A stretch of DNA of 64,000 bases from Nakaseomyces glabratus (lineage: Eukaryota; Ascomycota; Saccharomycetes; Saccharomycetales; Saccharomycetaceae): positions 372,001-436,000 of the forward strand of contig NC_088957.1 of the NCBI RefSeq assembly GCF_010111755.1. Direction: 5' to 3'. Below, piece after piece: positions 8,819-17,850 of the stretch. Each line of letters opens with the position of its first letter. Positions within the stretch are counted from its first letter, which is position 1. The notes under the pieces are model-generated. The model saw nothing but the letters and a program-made list of their open reading frames with translations, did not search any database and had not been told where the DNA came from. The translations under genes and the position numbers were made by a program.

Positions 8819-11545
8819 TTAATCAACATCAACAGCATCATCGTCATCATCATCGTCAATATCCATAGTGTCGTTATCAATTGCAATGGTTGCCTCGTGG
8901 TTTGGTAGGACATCAAGACTTTCTTCCTCATCTTCAGTACTAGCAGACCCACGTTCCTTGCCAACCTTTAAGACAACTTTAACAGTTTCCTTATCTTGAA
9001 TTTCTCCCTTTAAGATCCTTAAAGCCATCTTATTCAAGATTTCAGTTTGAATTAGTCTGTTTAATGGACGGGCACCCATGTCTTCAGAATAACCGTACTT
9101 TGCTAGGAAATCCTTGGCTTCTGGAGTTAGTTCTAACTTGTAGTGCTTATCATTCATCTCGAATCTGTCTTCAATTTCTTTCAATCTAATATCTACAATC
9201 TTGTGGATTGCCTTTCTTGATAGTTTATTGAATACAACAATTGAGGAGATTCTGTTCAAAAACTCTGGTCTGAAGTGCTGCTTAACAGCTTCCATTACCA
9301 AAGTCTTGGTTTCATCCATAATCTTGGAACCTTTCTGTAAGTTAATATATTGGGCACCAAGGTTGGAAGTCATAATGACAATACAGTTGGAACAATCAAT
9401 CGTCTTACCCTGGCCAGAAGTAATTCTACCGTCATCTAGCATTTGCAACAAAATAGTCAAAACATCAGGGTGTGCTTTTTCTATCTCATCAAATAGCAAA
9501 ACTGAGTATGGCTTGTATTGTAGTTGATTAGTTAAGAAACCACCCTCTTCGTAACCAACGTAACCTGCAGTTGTACCTAATAACTTGGATACAGAGTACT
9601 TTTCACTCAATTCCGAACAATCAACCCTAATCATCATGTTTTCATCATTGAATAAGAATCCGGCAATCTTCTTGGCCAGTTCTGTCTTACCAGAACCGGA
9701 CAAACCAAGGAACATAAATGATGCCGGTTGTCTAGGATTGGCTAAGCCAGATCTGGAAAGTCTTACAGCGTTGGACACAGCCTTAACAGCCTCCATCTGA
9801 CCAACAACTTCTGAGGAGAGATCACGTTCCATATGGATTAGCTTCTCATTCTCAGATTCTGATAGTTTCTTCACAGGAATACCAGTCAGTCTTGCGGCTG
9901 TCTCAGATATAGTGTCCGAGTCCACAACGTTTTGAATCATTGAATTAGCACCCGCACGCTGTTCCTCTTCGGCAACTTGGTTTTCTAAGTCGTCAATCTT
10001 CTTCTTGATATCTGGGATAGCAAAGTATCTCAAATCAGCGGCAGTAGCAGTATCATATCTACGCTCGGCATCAAGAGCCTTATTTTCCAATTCATCTAAC
10101 TTCTTCTTCAATTTGGTTAGCTCTTCATGGCCCTTTCTTTCTTCGTTGTAACGTTGTCTCAATGGTTCTAATTCTTCGATCAAAGATGCCTCTCTCTTCT
10201 TAGCCTGCTTCAATCTGTCCTTAGTGGTGCAGTCAGCATCCTTGTCTCTTTCTAGAGCTTTTATTTCAACTTGTAGCAATTGCAGTTGACGTTCCTTAGA
10301 GTCAAGTTCTTCTGGCTTTGAGTCTCTTGCCACAGCGACACCCGCACATGAAATATCTACCAGATCAATTGCTGAATCTGGCAATCTTCTGTAGGGTAAG
10401 TAACGCTTAGCCAACTGAGAAGCAGTAACCAAAGCACTATCTAAAATTCTGACACCGTGGTGAATTTCGTACTTTGGTTGTAGACCTCTCAAAATAGCGA
10501 CAGTTTGTCTAATTGTTGGCTCCTGGACGTCGATCTTTTGAAATCTTCTCTCGAAAGCACCATCTTTTTCGACAATAGATCTATATTCATTGTTGGTTGT
10601 AGCACCAATCACCTTCAAATGTCCTCTGGATAAGGCTGGCTTCAAGATGTTGGCAGCATCATCCTTACCATTTCCCATAAGCATGTGAATTTCATCAATG
10701 AACAAGACAATCAAAGTCTTTGATTCCTCGACTTCCTTCAACACACCCTTTAATCTCTCTTCAAAGTCACCTTTGTACTTTGCACCAGCCGTTAGAGCAG
10801 CCAGATCCAGACTGAACAGCTTTGAACCTTGTAGAATGGTTGGAACATCATCGTCGATGATTCTTTGAGCGACACCTTCGATGATGGCGGTTTTACCGAT
10901 ACCAGGTTCACCGATCAGACATGGGTTAGACTTTATTCTTCTAGCCAAGACTCTGATGGTACTTCTGATTTCTTCTTCTCTACCGATGACAGGGTCCAGC
11001 TTACCTTGCCTGGCTTGTTCTGTCATATCGATAGCATATTTACCTAGGTATTCCAAGGGTGTATTAGTGTCGGCACCTCTGGAGTCTATCCTTTGGCTAC
11101 CTCTCAATTCCAAGGCCTGTTGTTTAACAGCCTCAGTATCGACACCGGCATCCTTGAACACCTGTTTTATACTAGCGTCATTGAACAAAGCGAATAGCAG
11201 ATGATCCTGGGCGATAAAAGAGTCCTTTTGTTGCTTCTGTATCTTTACCGCGTCCTGGATCACTTTACCCAAGGCATAGCTTGGTGTGACTTCCGCTGGT
11301 GCAGGATGCTGCTGAGGCACACGCACCAATGCTTTGTTCACTGTCTTCTTGAACAAATCGTAGTCGTAGCGACCTTTCTCGATCAAGTTTTGTAAGTACG
11401 CCACGGACCCATCCTCAGGAGTCTCAATAAAAGCAGCAAGCAAATGGATAGGTTGCAACTGAGGATGCTGGTGGTCAGTGGCTAGCTTCTGGGCAACTGT
11501 AAGGATATGCAGTGCCCTCTCTGTGAACTGTGTTTCGTCGTTCAT
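8819..11545 (-). CDS. HSP104: Hsp104 disaggregase (ClpB-type AAA+)
   Basis: The protein has 908 residues, the same length as S. cerevisiae Hsp104. The order is: Clp N-domain, first AAA+ module with Walker A GEPGIGKT (about residue 212) and Walker B LFIDEIHML, a coiled-coil middle domain (about 410-540), a second AAA+ module with Walker A GLSGSGKT (about 615) and Walker B LLFDEIEKAHP, and an acidic tail. It forms a hexamer that threads aggregated proteins apart together with Hsp70/Hsp40 and is needed for thermotolerance and prion propagation. The tail has the expected Asp run but ends VDVD rather than the S. cerevisiae DDLD, a point for cochaperone binding. The upstream region carries heat-shock elements. 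Confidence 0.97.
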   Translation of the reverse strand: MNDETQFTERALHILTVAQKLATDHQHPQLQPIHLLAAFIETPEDGSVAYLQNLIEKGRYDYDLFKKTVNKALVRVPQQHPAPAEVTPSYALGKVIQDAVKIQKQQKDSFIAQDHLLFALFNDASIKQVFKDAGVDTEAVKQQALELRGSQRIDSRGADTNTPLEYLGKYAIDMTEQARQGKLDPVIGREEEIRSTIRVLARRIKSNPCLIGEPGIGKTAIIEGVAQRIIDDDVPTILQGSKLFSLDLAALTAGAKYKGDFEERLKGVLKEVEESKTLIVLFIDEIHMLMGNGKDDAANILKPALSRGHLKVIGATTNNEYRSIVEKDGAFERRFQKIDVQEPTIRQTVAILRGLQPKYEIHHGVRILDSALVTASQLAKRYLPYRRLPDSAIDLVDISCAGVAVARDSKPEELDSKERQLQLLQVEIKALERDKDADCTTKDRLKQAKKREASLIEELEPLRQRYNEERKGHEELTKLKKKLDELENKALDAERRYDTATAADLRYFAIPDIKKKIDDLENQVAEEEQRAGANSMIQNVVDSDTISETAARLTGIPVKKLSESENEKLIHMERDLSSEVVGQMEAVKAVSNAVRLSRSGLANPRQPASFMFLGLSGSGKTELAKKIAGFLFNDENMMIRVDCSELSEKYSVSKLLGTTAGYVGYEEGGFLTNQLQYKPYSVLLFDEIEKAHPDVLTILLQMLDDGRITSGQGKTIDCSNCIVIMTSNLGAQYINLQKGSKIMDETKTLVMEAVKQHFRPEFLNRISSIVVFNKLSRKAIHKIVDIRLKEIEDRFEMNDKHYKLELTPEAKDFLAKYGYSEDMGARPLNRLIQTEILNKMALRILKGEIQDKETVKVVLKVGKERGSASTEDEEESLDVLPNHEATIAIDNDTMDIDDDDDDDAVDVD

Positions 11546-11838
11546 ACCTTATATTCTGTTTTTTATAATTGTATATTGTATTGGTCTGTTATATGTAAGC
11601 TATTGAAGAAAACAATTGTCAAGAAGCCACCTGTTTCTGCCTTATATACATTTGAAATTGTAGCGATGAGGGCTATTATTTGTTGAAATGGTTCTTATTG
11701 GGTTCTAATTTTTCAGGGAACCCTTAAAAATCACAATATAGAAAGTACTAATATTTTAGCTTCAGTACGGCACTTTCTAAGGCAGAAAGGCATGAAAGCC
11801 CTAAAATAACCACTTATATAATGGAAGGTCCCACTATT

Positions 11839-11856
11839 CTCTCGAAGGTTCCTGAG
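11839..11856. promoter_or_regulatory. Heat-shock element (HSP104), imperfect
   Basis: CTCtcGAAggTTCctGAG has two perfect central HSF1 units flanked by two near-units with 5-bp phasing, about 300 bp upstream of the ATG. Confidence 0.55.
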
Positions 11857-11983
11857 TCTGTGGAAGAAAGGAAAGTGTGCTTTTGCTCAGAGACAGCTGT
11901 AGCACACTGCACAGCAAAGCTACACAGCAAAGCTACACAAACGGAAGGGAATATTCTAGGAGTGACTGGTTCTGTACGGGATT

Positions 11984-11996
11984 TTCTAGAACTTTC
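11984..11996. promoter_or_regulatory. Heat-shock element (HSP104), perfect
   Basis: TTCtaGAActTTC is a perfect three-unit HSF1 site about 440 bp upstream of HSP104. The same TTCtaGAA core occurs in the SSA2 promoter. Confidence 0.7.
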
Positions 11997-12390
11997 TAGC
12001 ATTTAGGTTCCCTTCCCTCCAGCGGTGATACTGGCAAGCTCTTTAGGGTTTGGTAGTGTGTAGGGGGAGGTTGTATGGACACAATGGCCCACCTTAGTGG
12101 GGGGAGGGTAGTGGAAGCCCTAATCTGGTTCAAAGGTACGTTACTAGTACTTTTGTTGTTCTTGCGAAGCCCTACATGTCTTGTCAATGCTATCACTTAT
12201 AAGGCTCATTTCATTGGGAGTCATAGTTGGGATTCTGGTTAAATGGAATAGTAATGCGGGATTAATGGGAAGCTCAGGGGGGTGATGATGAGTGAATAAA
12301 TACATGATGATTAAAAAATTTAATAAATAAGTTGTTTATACTGAATAAATATTAGTTGTGAGAGCATGAGTGTGGGAGGAGGAGCATTAA

Positions 12391-13143
12391 TTAGACCATA
12401 AAACTCTCACCACATCCACATGTACCCTTAGAGTTGGGGTTCTTGAATACAAATTTAGATGCTAGTTTGTCGTCTACCCAATCCATTTCGCTGCCGACGA
12501 CACTGAACAATGCCTTGGAGTCGATGACTATCTTGACGCCGTCTTGTTCAACAACTTCATCGAACTTTCCCGGTTCAGTGATGTATTGTAGGTCATAAGT
12601 CAGACCTGAGCAACCACGGTTCTTGGCACCGACACGGATCAGCTTTGGTTCTGGTTCGTCGAGCAGTGCTTTCAAATGGTATATAGCCTTGGGAGAAAGT
12701 GTGATAACCGCCTTACGAGGTCTCAGTATCCGCCTCTTTCCTTTCTTCTTCGCCGGCGCTGAGCTATCGGATGCTTTGGCTGTAGCAGTGGCCTTGTTTG
12801 TTGGTGTGTCCTGTACTTTCTCCACAGCTTCTGGTTCTTTCAATTCTATCATATTCTCCTTGATAAACTTCTCCGTAGCCACTTTCTTCTCTTCTTCTTT
12901 GGCCTTGATCACTTGCGCTTGTTCTTGCAGGACTTCTTTGCTGGGCATCCTGTGCGAGGACCACTTCGCACTCACCGGGGACGTCTCCTTCCGCGGCTTG
13001 TTGAAAGAAAACTTGAAAGCCACAGTGTTGGTAGGCCTCTCGTTGGACACTGCAGGGCCCAGCACTGCCCGTGATCCGTGTAAATATCTCGCACTCCTCA
13101 GGAGCACGGGCAAACGCCCATTATATATACTTCTTATAGACAT
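12391..13143 (-). CDS. ISA1: Isa1, mitochondrial A-type Fe-S assembly protein
   Basis: The protein has 250 residues. A basic N-terminal presequence precedes a Lys/Glu-rich and Ala-rich linker (to about residue 135). The A-type carrier domain follows, with the three conserved cysteines C178 (RGCSG), C242 and C244 (GTCGCGES). Isa1 works with Isa2 and Iba57 in the matrix to mature 4Fe-4S proteins such as aconitase and lipoate synthase. The neighbours HSP104 and TPO1 match S. cerevisiae chr XII. The 5' half is more GC-rich than the 3' half. Confidence 0.96.
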   Translation of the reverse strand: MSIRSIYNGRLPVLLRSARYLHGSRAVLGPAVSNERPTNTVAFKFSFNKPRKETSPVSAKWSSHRMPSKEVLQEQAQVIKAKEEEKKVATEKFIKENMIELKEPEAVEKVQDTPTNKATATAKASDSSAPAKKKGKRRILRPRKAVITLSPKAIYHLKALLDEPEPKLIRVGAKNRGCSGLTYDLQYITEPGKFDEVVEQDGVKIVIDSKALFSVVGSEMDWVDDKLASKFVFKNPNSKGTCGCGESFMV

Positions 13144-13335
13144 TAGTCTTAGGTTTTGCTAGTGGTGGGCGTTACTCTAAAGAGATCATGTTTGGCAACA
13201 AGTTATTACTTTACTCATATATATATACCATGGGACTAGATGGCTTACAAATATTTTGTCAAAATTTTGAAAAATTAATAGGAACAATGGCTCGAGAGCT
13301 TCTACAACACTAGGTAGGAACACCGGACACTTCCT

Positions 13336-13347
13336 CCCCCCCCCCCC
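13336..13347 (+). repeat. Poly-C tract, C12
   Basis: There are twelve consecutive C residues about 190 bp upstream of ISA1, followed by AATAAC. Confidence 0.9.
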
Positions 13348-13575
13348 AATAACACTTAGAATATACCGTAGCACCCATTGTATAATTGGCAAAATCTAGT
13401 GCATCTCTTAACAGATTTCTGTAGTTGGGTATCAGTAAAGCACAGAGATTACGAAGCAGTAGAAACTTTGAAAGTGAAATTTATTGAAAATCCGTCGGGA
13501 CTTTCTATCTTGCTGACTCTCCCCGCGACTTTTCTCACCTTACTGTCCCACGTAAGGCCCCTGCGCGAAGCAATT

Positions 13576-13586
13576 CCCCCCCCCCC
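13576..13586 (+). repeat. Poly-C tract, C11
   Basis: There are eleven consecutive C residues about 430 bp upstream of ISA1, followed by AATAGG. The flanks resemble those of the C12 tract. Confidence 0.9.
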
Positions 13587-13704
13587 AATAGGTGCGTCGG
13601 TCTCTGTGACTCAGCACACCTTTTACCCATACAACGACTTGTTCTGGGAGGAAAAGTAGCACTGGGCCAATGAGGTACGAGTCTGTGAGTAAGAAAACGA
13701 TTGC

Positions 13705-13711
13705 TTACCCG
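13705..13711 (-). promoter_or_regulatory. Reb1-type site
   Basis: TTACCCG matches the Reb1 general regulatory factor core. It could set a nucleosome-free region or act as a roadblock between the TPO1 3' end and ISA1. Confidence 0.35.
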
Positions 13712-14488
13712 GATTCTAGCGGTGCTTACTTACTCGGGATTGTCCGTAGTGCGACTTGTTTCCTTATCGTATGGTGGTATTGTACACGTGATTCTTGTCG
13801 CTTTCAAGCAGGTTTGACGTTTTCAAAGTTTCCACACAGTACGGAGCGGTTAATAAGACACAAGCAGAGGTTTGTTTAATAGTGTATATCTTTTTACATA
13901 GTGAGTAATATACTGGTAATAGTGGAGCATGGTTTTTTCAAATATTATTCTTCTTGGTAAAACATTTTATCTATTGTATTATTTTTAAATTTTTGTTTAT
14001 TACTGTTTGGGGATCAATTAATGTTTTGTTAGTGCCACTTGGCATACAACAACTACTACCTCCTATAATTGAATAAATATTGAAAGGGTCTTTATATTTT
14101 TTTATAATGCAATAGTAGAATTTTTTTTTTGATATATGTTATGTATGATTATTTATGGGGGGGTATATCTTGTAGAACGCCATTGACTGTTTTTTAAAAG
14201 TTCAGAAAACAAGTAATGATTAGAAATAAAGGTCGGGAAAAATAATTATAAGTCTATAATACTTCTTATTAGAATTGAAATTTTGTGGGAATAAAAGAAA
14301 GTTGCAATGGCAACAACTATTTCAAAAAATGAAGTGTGTGGGGATTGGATGAAAGAGAAATGGTTATTTACATTTCATGTGTGCCATCTTAGCAAACTAA
14401 GATGTATTAGTTCAAATTAGTGATATTGTTTTTTTTTGATTCTCTCTTTTAAAGGAAGAGTAGGAATCAGGATGTGGTCGCTTGAAGC

Positions 14489-16192
14489 TTAAGCGTAGTA
14501 AGCATCCTTAGAGTTCTTTCTGATTCTCTCACCGTACTTCAAGAAGAACAGTGGCACTGGAATCAAAGCTGCAGCAAACAGACCCAATAGCAGACCGGCC
14601 CAGCCAGTACCCATACCATGGAACATGTAACCTGCAAATAGTGGGAAAACAGCACCGAATGCTGATCTCATGAAAGTGTTAGCGGCAACAGCAGAAGCAG
14701 CCAATGGCAAGTATGACTCAATGATGTAGTTCAAACATGGCAAGAAAATACCCATTAAACCAAAACCAATGAAGGAACCAGCAACGGTAGGACACATCCA
14801 GTGGATCTTGTGTGGGTAGTAACCAGTCCAGCAGAACCATAGAATACCGATTGGGAAAATGACACCTGCGTAGACCATTGGGATCAATCTAGCTTCTGGA
14901 ACCAACTTACCAGCTTTTTGAATTCTCTTCAAGTAGTCGTTCTCGAAGTACCATAGGAAAGCAGTACAGACCAACATACCAATAATTAGAGCAATGTATG
15001 GCAATTCACCGTTTGCCTCAAAACCGTAACCTTCGACAAAGACAATTGGGTAAGCTTCCAACATCAGATAAAGAATACCGTAAACAAAGGAGTTGTAAAT
15101 GGTAATAATCAACAGCAATGGTTCAGTAAACAACATCTTAATTGGTCTAGTGATGGTTTTCTTGGCGATTTCAGAGACAGAAAGCTCGACGTGCTCGTGA
15201 GCTGCGTGGATACCCCAGTTGTTAGTGGACTTTCTCATCTCCTTAGCCTTTTGGACCAAGATAGTTGGGTGATGAGTCTCTTTGAAAGTTAGTGCAACGG
15301 CAACGAACAAAGCGGATGCAAAACAACCAGTGACGTATTCTAACCATCTCCACGTAGTTCTTTGAGCAATGTAAGAACCCATGACAGGAGACAAGATAGG
15401 ACCAACGAAGACACCTAGGGAGAATAGACAAATGGCTTTACCTCTAACTCTAACATCGAACATATCGGCAAAAGCAGCTGGGACAACAGCCATTGGTGCA
15501 GCACCGATCAAACCACCGAAGAATCTACAGATCATGATTGATTGCAAGTCCTTGGAAGTTGCGACAGCGAATTGGAAGACAGCGAAACCAAATGCAGAGA
15601 TGACTAGCACACCACGTCTACCGTAAACTTCTGACAATGGAGCGTAGATAACTGGGGAAGCAGCGAAACCGAAGACATATAGAGTAACACCCAAGATGGC
15701 GACCACTGGGATAACGTGATAGATCTTACAGATTTGTGGAACACCGGATGCAAAGATGGAAGAACCCATGGATATACAGATACAGTTTAGACACAGGACA
15801 ATACAAATAATAGTTTTGGTCTTCATACTCCAATTGAAAGGATGGATTGGATCATTTGGACCATCGAATGTGACTTCAAACTGTGACTGTTCTGGTAATG
15901 CTGGTGGGAAAGGTCTGTCACCACCCATTGGTGGACAATTTGAGTAATCAATGGCGATCTTCTCTGGGTCATCCTGAGTACCAGTTAAGATACGAGACAT
16001 ACGTCTGTTAGTCTCGACCTTAGATTCAGCACCAGATGTCATAGTGTTAGTCCTCTCTATTAGCTCACCAAGGTCCTCTTGGTTCTCTAGAGAACCACTG
16101 AAGTCCTTTGGTTCCCCAGAAACACTAGAGGAAGAGGAGCTGCTGGCTTCAGCTTGCTCATTGGTATACTTTGGCGATATCTCTTCCACCAT
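14489..16192 (-). CDS. TPO1: Tpo1-type polyamine/drug:H+ antiporter (DHA1 MFS)
   Basis: The protein has 567 residues: a hydrophilic, Ser-rich N-terminal tail of about 125 residues, then 12 predicted membrane helices. The loop after the second helix has the MFS motif [14 protein letters not shown], typical of DHA1 transporters. S. cerevisiae Tpo1 exports spermine, spermidine and putrescine, plus some drugs, at the plasma membrane, and is regulated by phosphorylation of the N-tail. Synteny with ISA1 and FRA1 identifies this as the positional orthologue. The first codons use biased, highly expressed choices. Its long upstream region contains several CGG/CCG inverted half-sites typical of zinc-cluster regulators. 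Confidence 0.93.
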   Translation of the reverse strand: MVEEISPKYTNEQAEASSSSSSSVSGEPKDFSGSLENQEDLGELIERTNTMTSGAESKVETNRRMSRILTGTQDDPEKIAIDYSNCPPMGGDRPFPPALPEQSQFEVTFDGPNDPIHPFNWSMKTKTIICIVLCLNCICISMGSSIFASGVPQICKIYHVIPVVAILGVTLYVFGFAASPVIYAPLSEVYGRRGVLVISAFGFAVFQFAVATSKDLQSIMICRFFGGLIGAAPMAVVPAAFADMFDVRVRGKAICLFSLGVFVGPILSPVMGSYIAQRTTWRWLEYVTGCFASALFVAVALTFKETHHPTILVQKAKEMRKSTNNWGIHAAHEHVELSVSEIAKKTITRPIKMLFTEPLLLIITIYNSFVYGILYLMLEAYPIVFVEGYGFEANGELPYIALIIGMLVCTAFLWYFENDYLKRIQKAGKLVPEARLIPMVYAGVIFPIGILWFCWTGYYPHKIHWMCPTVAGSFIGFGLMGIFLPCLNYIIESYLPLAASAVAANTFMRSAFGAVFPLFAGYMFHGMGTGWAGLLLGLFAAALIPVPLFFLKYGERIRKNSKDAYYA

Positions 16193-17850
16193 CGTTTTGT
16201 ATGTATGTATATATTTTTTTTATTCAGTTGACTACCGAATGATAAAACTTTAACTATGAAATGAAAATATAATTAATAGTGGGAGCATCTTTTTGTCTCT
16301 ACTGTTCCAATTATATACTTTTCACTGCTGCAAAATTTTTTCTTTCTTTCTTTCTGTGTTTTCTTTCTAGGATCTTCTCTCCCTTTGGTACAGGTATTTT
16401 GATCATCTCCACCATGGAGAGAACCTCCGTAAAAGAAAGCTGCTATTCATTTGCTAATCCCAAAGCTACTATTGTTTTTAATTTTTTTTTTTTCTTTAAT
16501 TGTTTTTCACTTATTTTACCTGATTCTGTCATCACACATCTCGGATCCCTGACTTCTACACACATTTCTCCGCAGTACAATGGACTTTATTTCTTTTTTT
16601 TTTCTTCTTCCGTTTGTTTGCTCTATCTCGAGTGCTTCTTGTTGTTTTGATTTGATTCTATGTGATTTCTCGGTATCTTGACCACACTGATTTGTAATTG
16701 AGAAGAACCTCGCAGGACAGCAAACATTCCACGGAATTATATGGTATTTCACATCTGGGCTTCTACTACAGTAGTTTGTATGCGTTATTAGATCTTTTCC
16801 CAGGACAACAGATCCCGCAGAATACCATGCACAGTCAATATTTATTCCCTATATTCTCCTGCAGAGGAAGTTGCTTCTCTCCAAAGGGGTGAAAGGAGTA
16901 TAGAACATCTGTACAGAATCATAAATAAGTGAAAATCATTTATTGTACGAGGCGTTGTCTTGGTGTGAAGAGAGACAAAACCCTTGGGTCTGCAAGAACT
17001 CCCAATCTATATTATGCACGTACGAAACGGACCCGCGACTGAATTGCTGTCCACTCGGAGATGTTTTTCATCCGTCTACAGAGTAGTCTACGTAGTTTGC
17101 TCGATATGTTATACTCCGGACCGAGAACTCTACGGATCCGTCATGCAAGCTGAATTTCTTTTTTGTTTACGATATGTTTCTTTGAGTGAGTGGTTCCACT
17201 GGAATAGCGTTCGGGATGGAGAAGTCGGGGCGGAGGAGGATAACGGACCCCCCAGGCTATCCTATCTGCCAATGAGAAAGAAGTCCAACGGATCCGTATC
17301 TACACATAAAACATACGGGATCATATTGAGAGAGAGAGAATTGGGAGTCCATCCGTTCACCCCAGATCCTCCGTTCACCCACCCCCACCAAGTTACACTA
17401 CAAATCCACATTACCATTCCCCTCAGTCTTTTTTACCCTCGATCATGTGATTCGTTTATTCTCAAGATTTATGGAAATGGCTCGACAACATGTAGTTGCT
17501 GGAATTATAGAAAATAGCTTCCTTTTATACCTCAAAACTTTCTCTTGCAAAAGAAAAAAAGAATAACAACAATGTTGATTGTGCAACAATGGGGTTAGAA
17601 TACTTATCCCCGTGACATAGTTTCTTGCGATCCACTAAATTAACCTTGCTGCGGTAAATTGAATACATGACCTAGGAGAAATAAAAAAAAAAGAATCCTA
17701 TATTTAATCATTGATAAATAAATATTTACTTGTGGAATAAAACGAAAATTAAAAACTAACGATAAAGAGATTAAATTAAAATAATAAATCAAAAAGGAAA
17801 AACAAAATTTAGGAAGCTTTCTCAAAAAATAAAATAAAAAAGCATTGTCC
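16193..17850 (-). promoter_or_regulatory. TPO1 upstream region and FRA1 3' end
   Basis: This 1,658-bp region contains T-rich tracts near TPO1 and a GC-richer block at 17020-17400 with inverted CGG/CCG half-sites. STRE-like AGGGG and CCCCT strings lie near 16884 and 17420, and a GTCGGGGCGG string (Haa1-like GGGG core) lies at about 17224. The last 300 bp are AT-rich and serve the FRA1 3' end. I see no gene in it. Confidence 0.5.
17028..17296. promoter_or_regulatory. Cluster of CGG/CCG inverted half-sites upstream of TPO1
   Basis: Four inverted CGG half-sites occur in 270 bp: CGGACCCG at 17028, CGGACCG at 17117, and the exact palindrome ACGGATCCGT twice, around 17133 and 17289. Further single CGG or CCG triplets lie between them. 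Zn2Cys6 factors bind such paired triplets. Which factor binds here is not known. Confidence 0.45.

Larger units (their letters stand above)
11546..12390 (-). promoter_or_regulatory. HSP104 promoter and ISA1 3' region
   Basis: This 845-bp region upstream of HSP104 has a TATATAAG-type box near 11642-11651 (about 100 bp before the ATG), heat-shock elements at 11839-11856 and 11984-11996, and G-rich STRE-like AGGGG strings near 12062 and 12104. The part near 12391 is the ISA1 3' end. Two copies of ACAGCAAAGCTACACA-like sequence occur in tandem at about 11910-11940. Confidence 0.65.
13144..14488. other. ISA1 promoter and TPO1 3' region
   Basis: This 1,345-bp stretch has no supported gene. It holds two long poly-C tracts, a Reb1-type TTACCCG and a Rap1-like ACCCATACA on its left side. 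The right side is AT-rich, with T/A runs suiting TPO1 3'-end formation. Open frames of 69-93 codons at 13378-13879 have no recognisable content. Confidence 0.5.

Noticed and set aside
13378..13879. Two plus-strand frames of 93 and 69 codons upstream of ISA1
   Set aside because: Composition is spacer-like, one frame includes the poly-C tract, and neither resembles a known protein.
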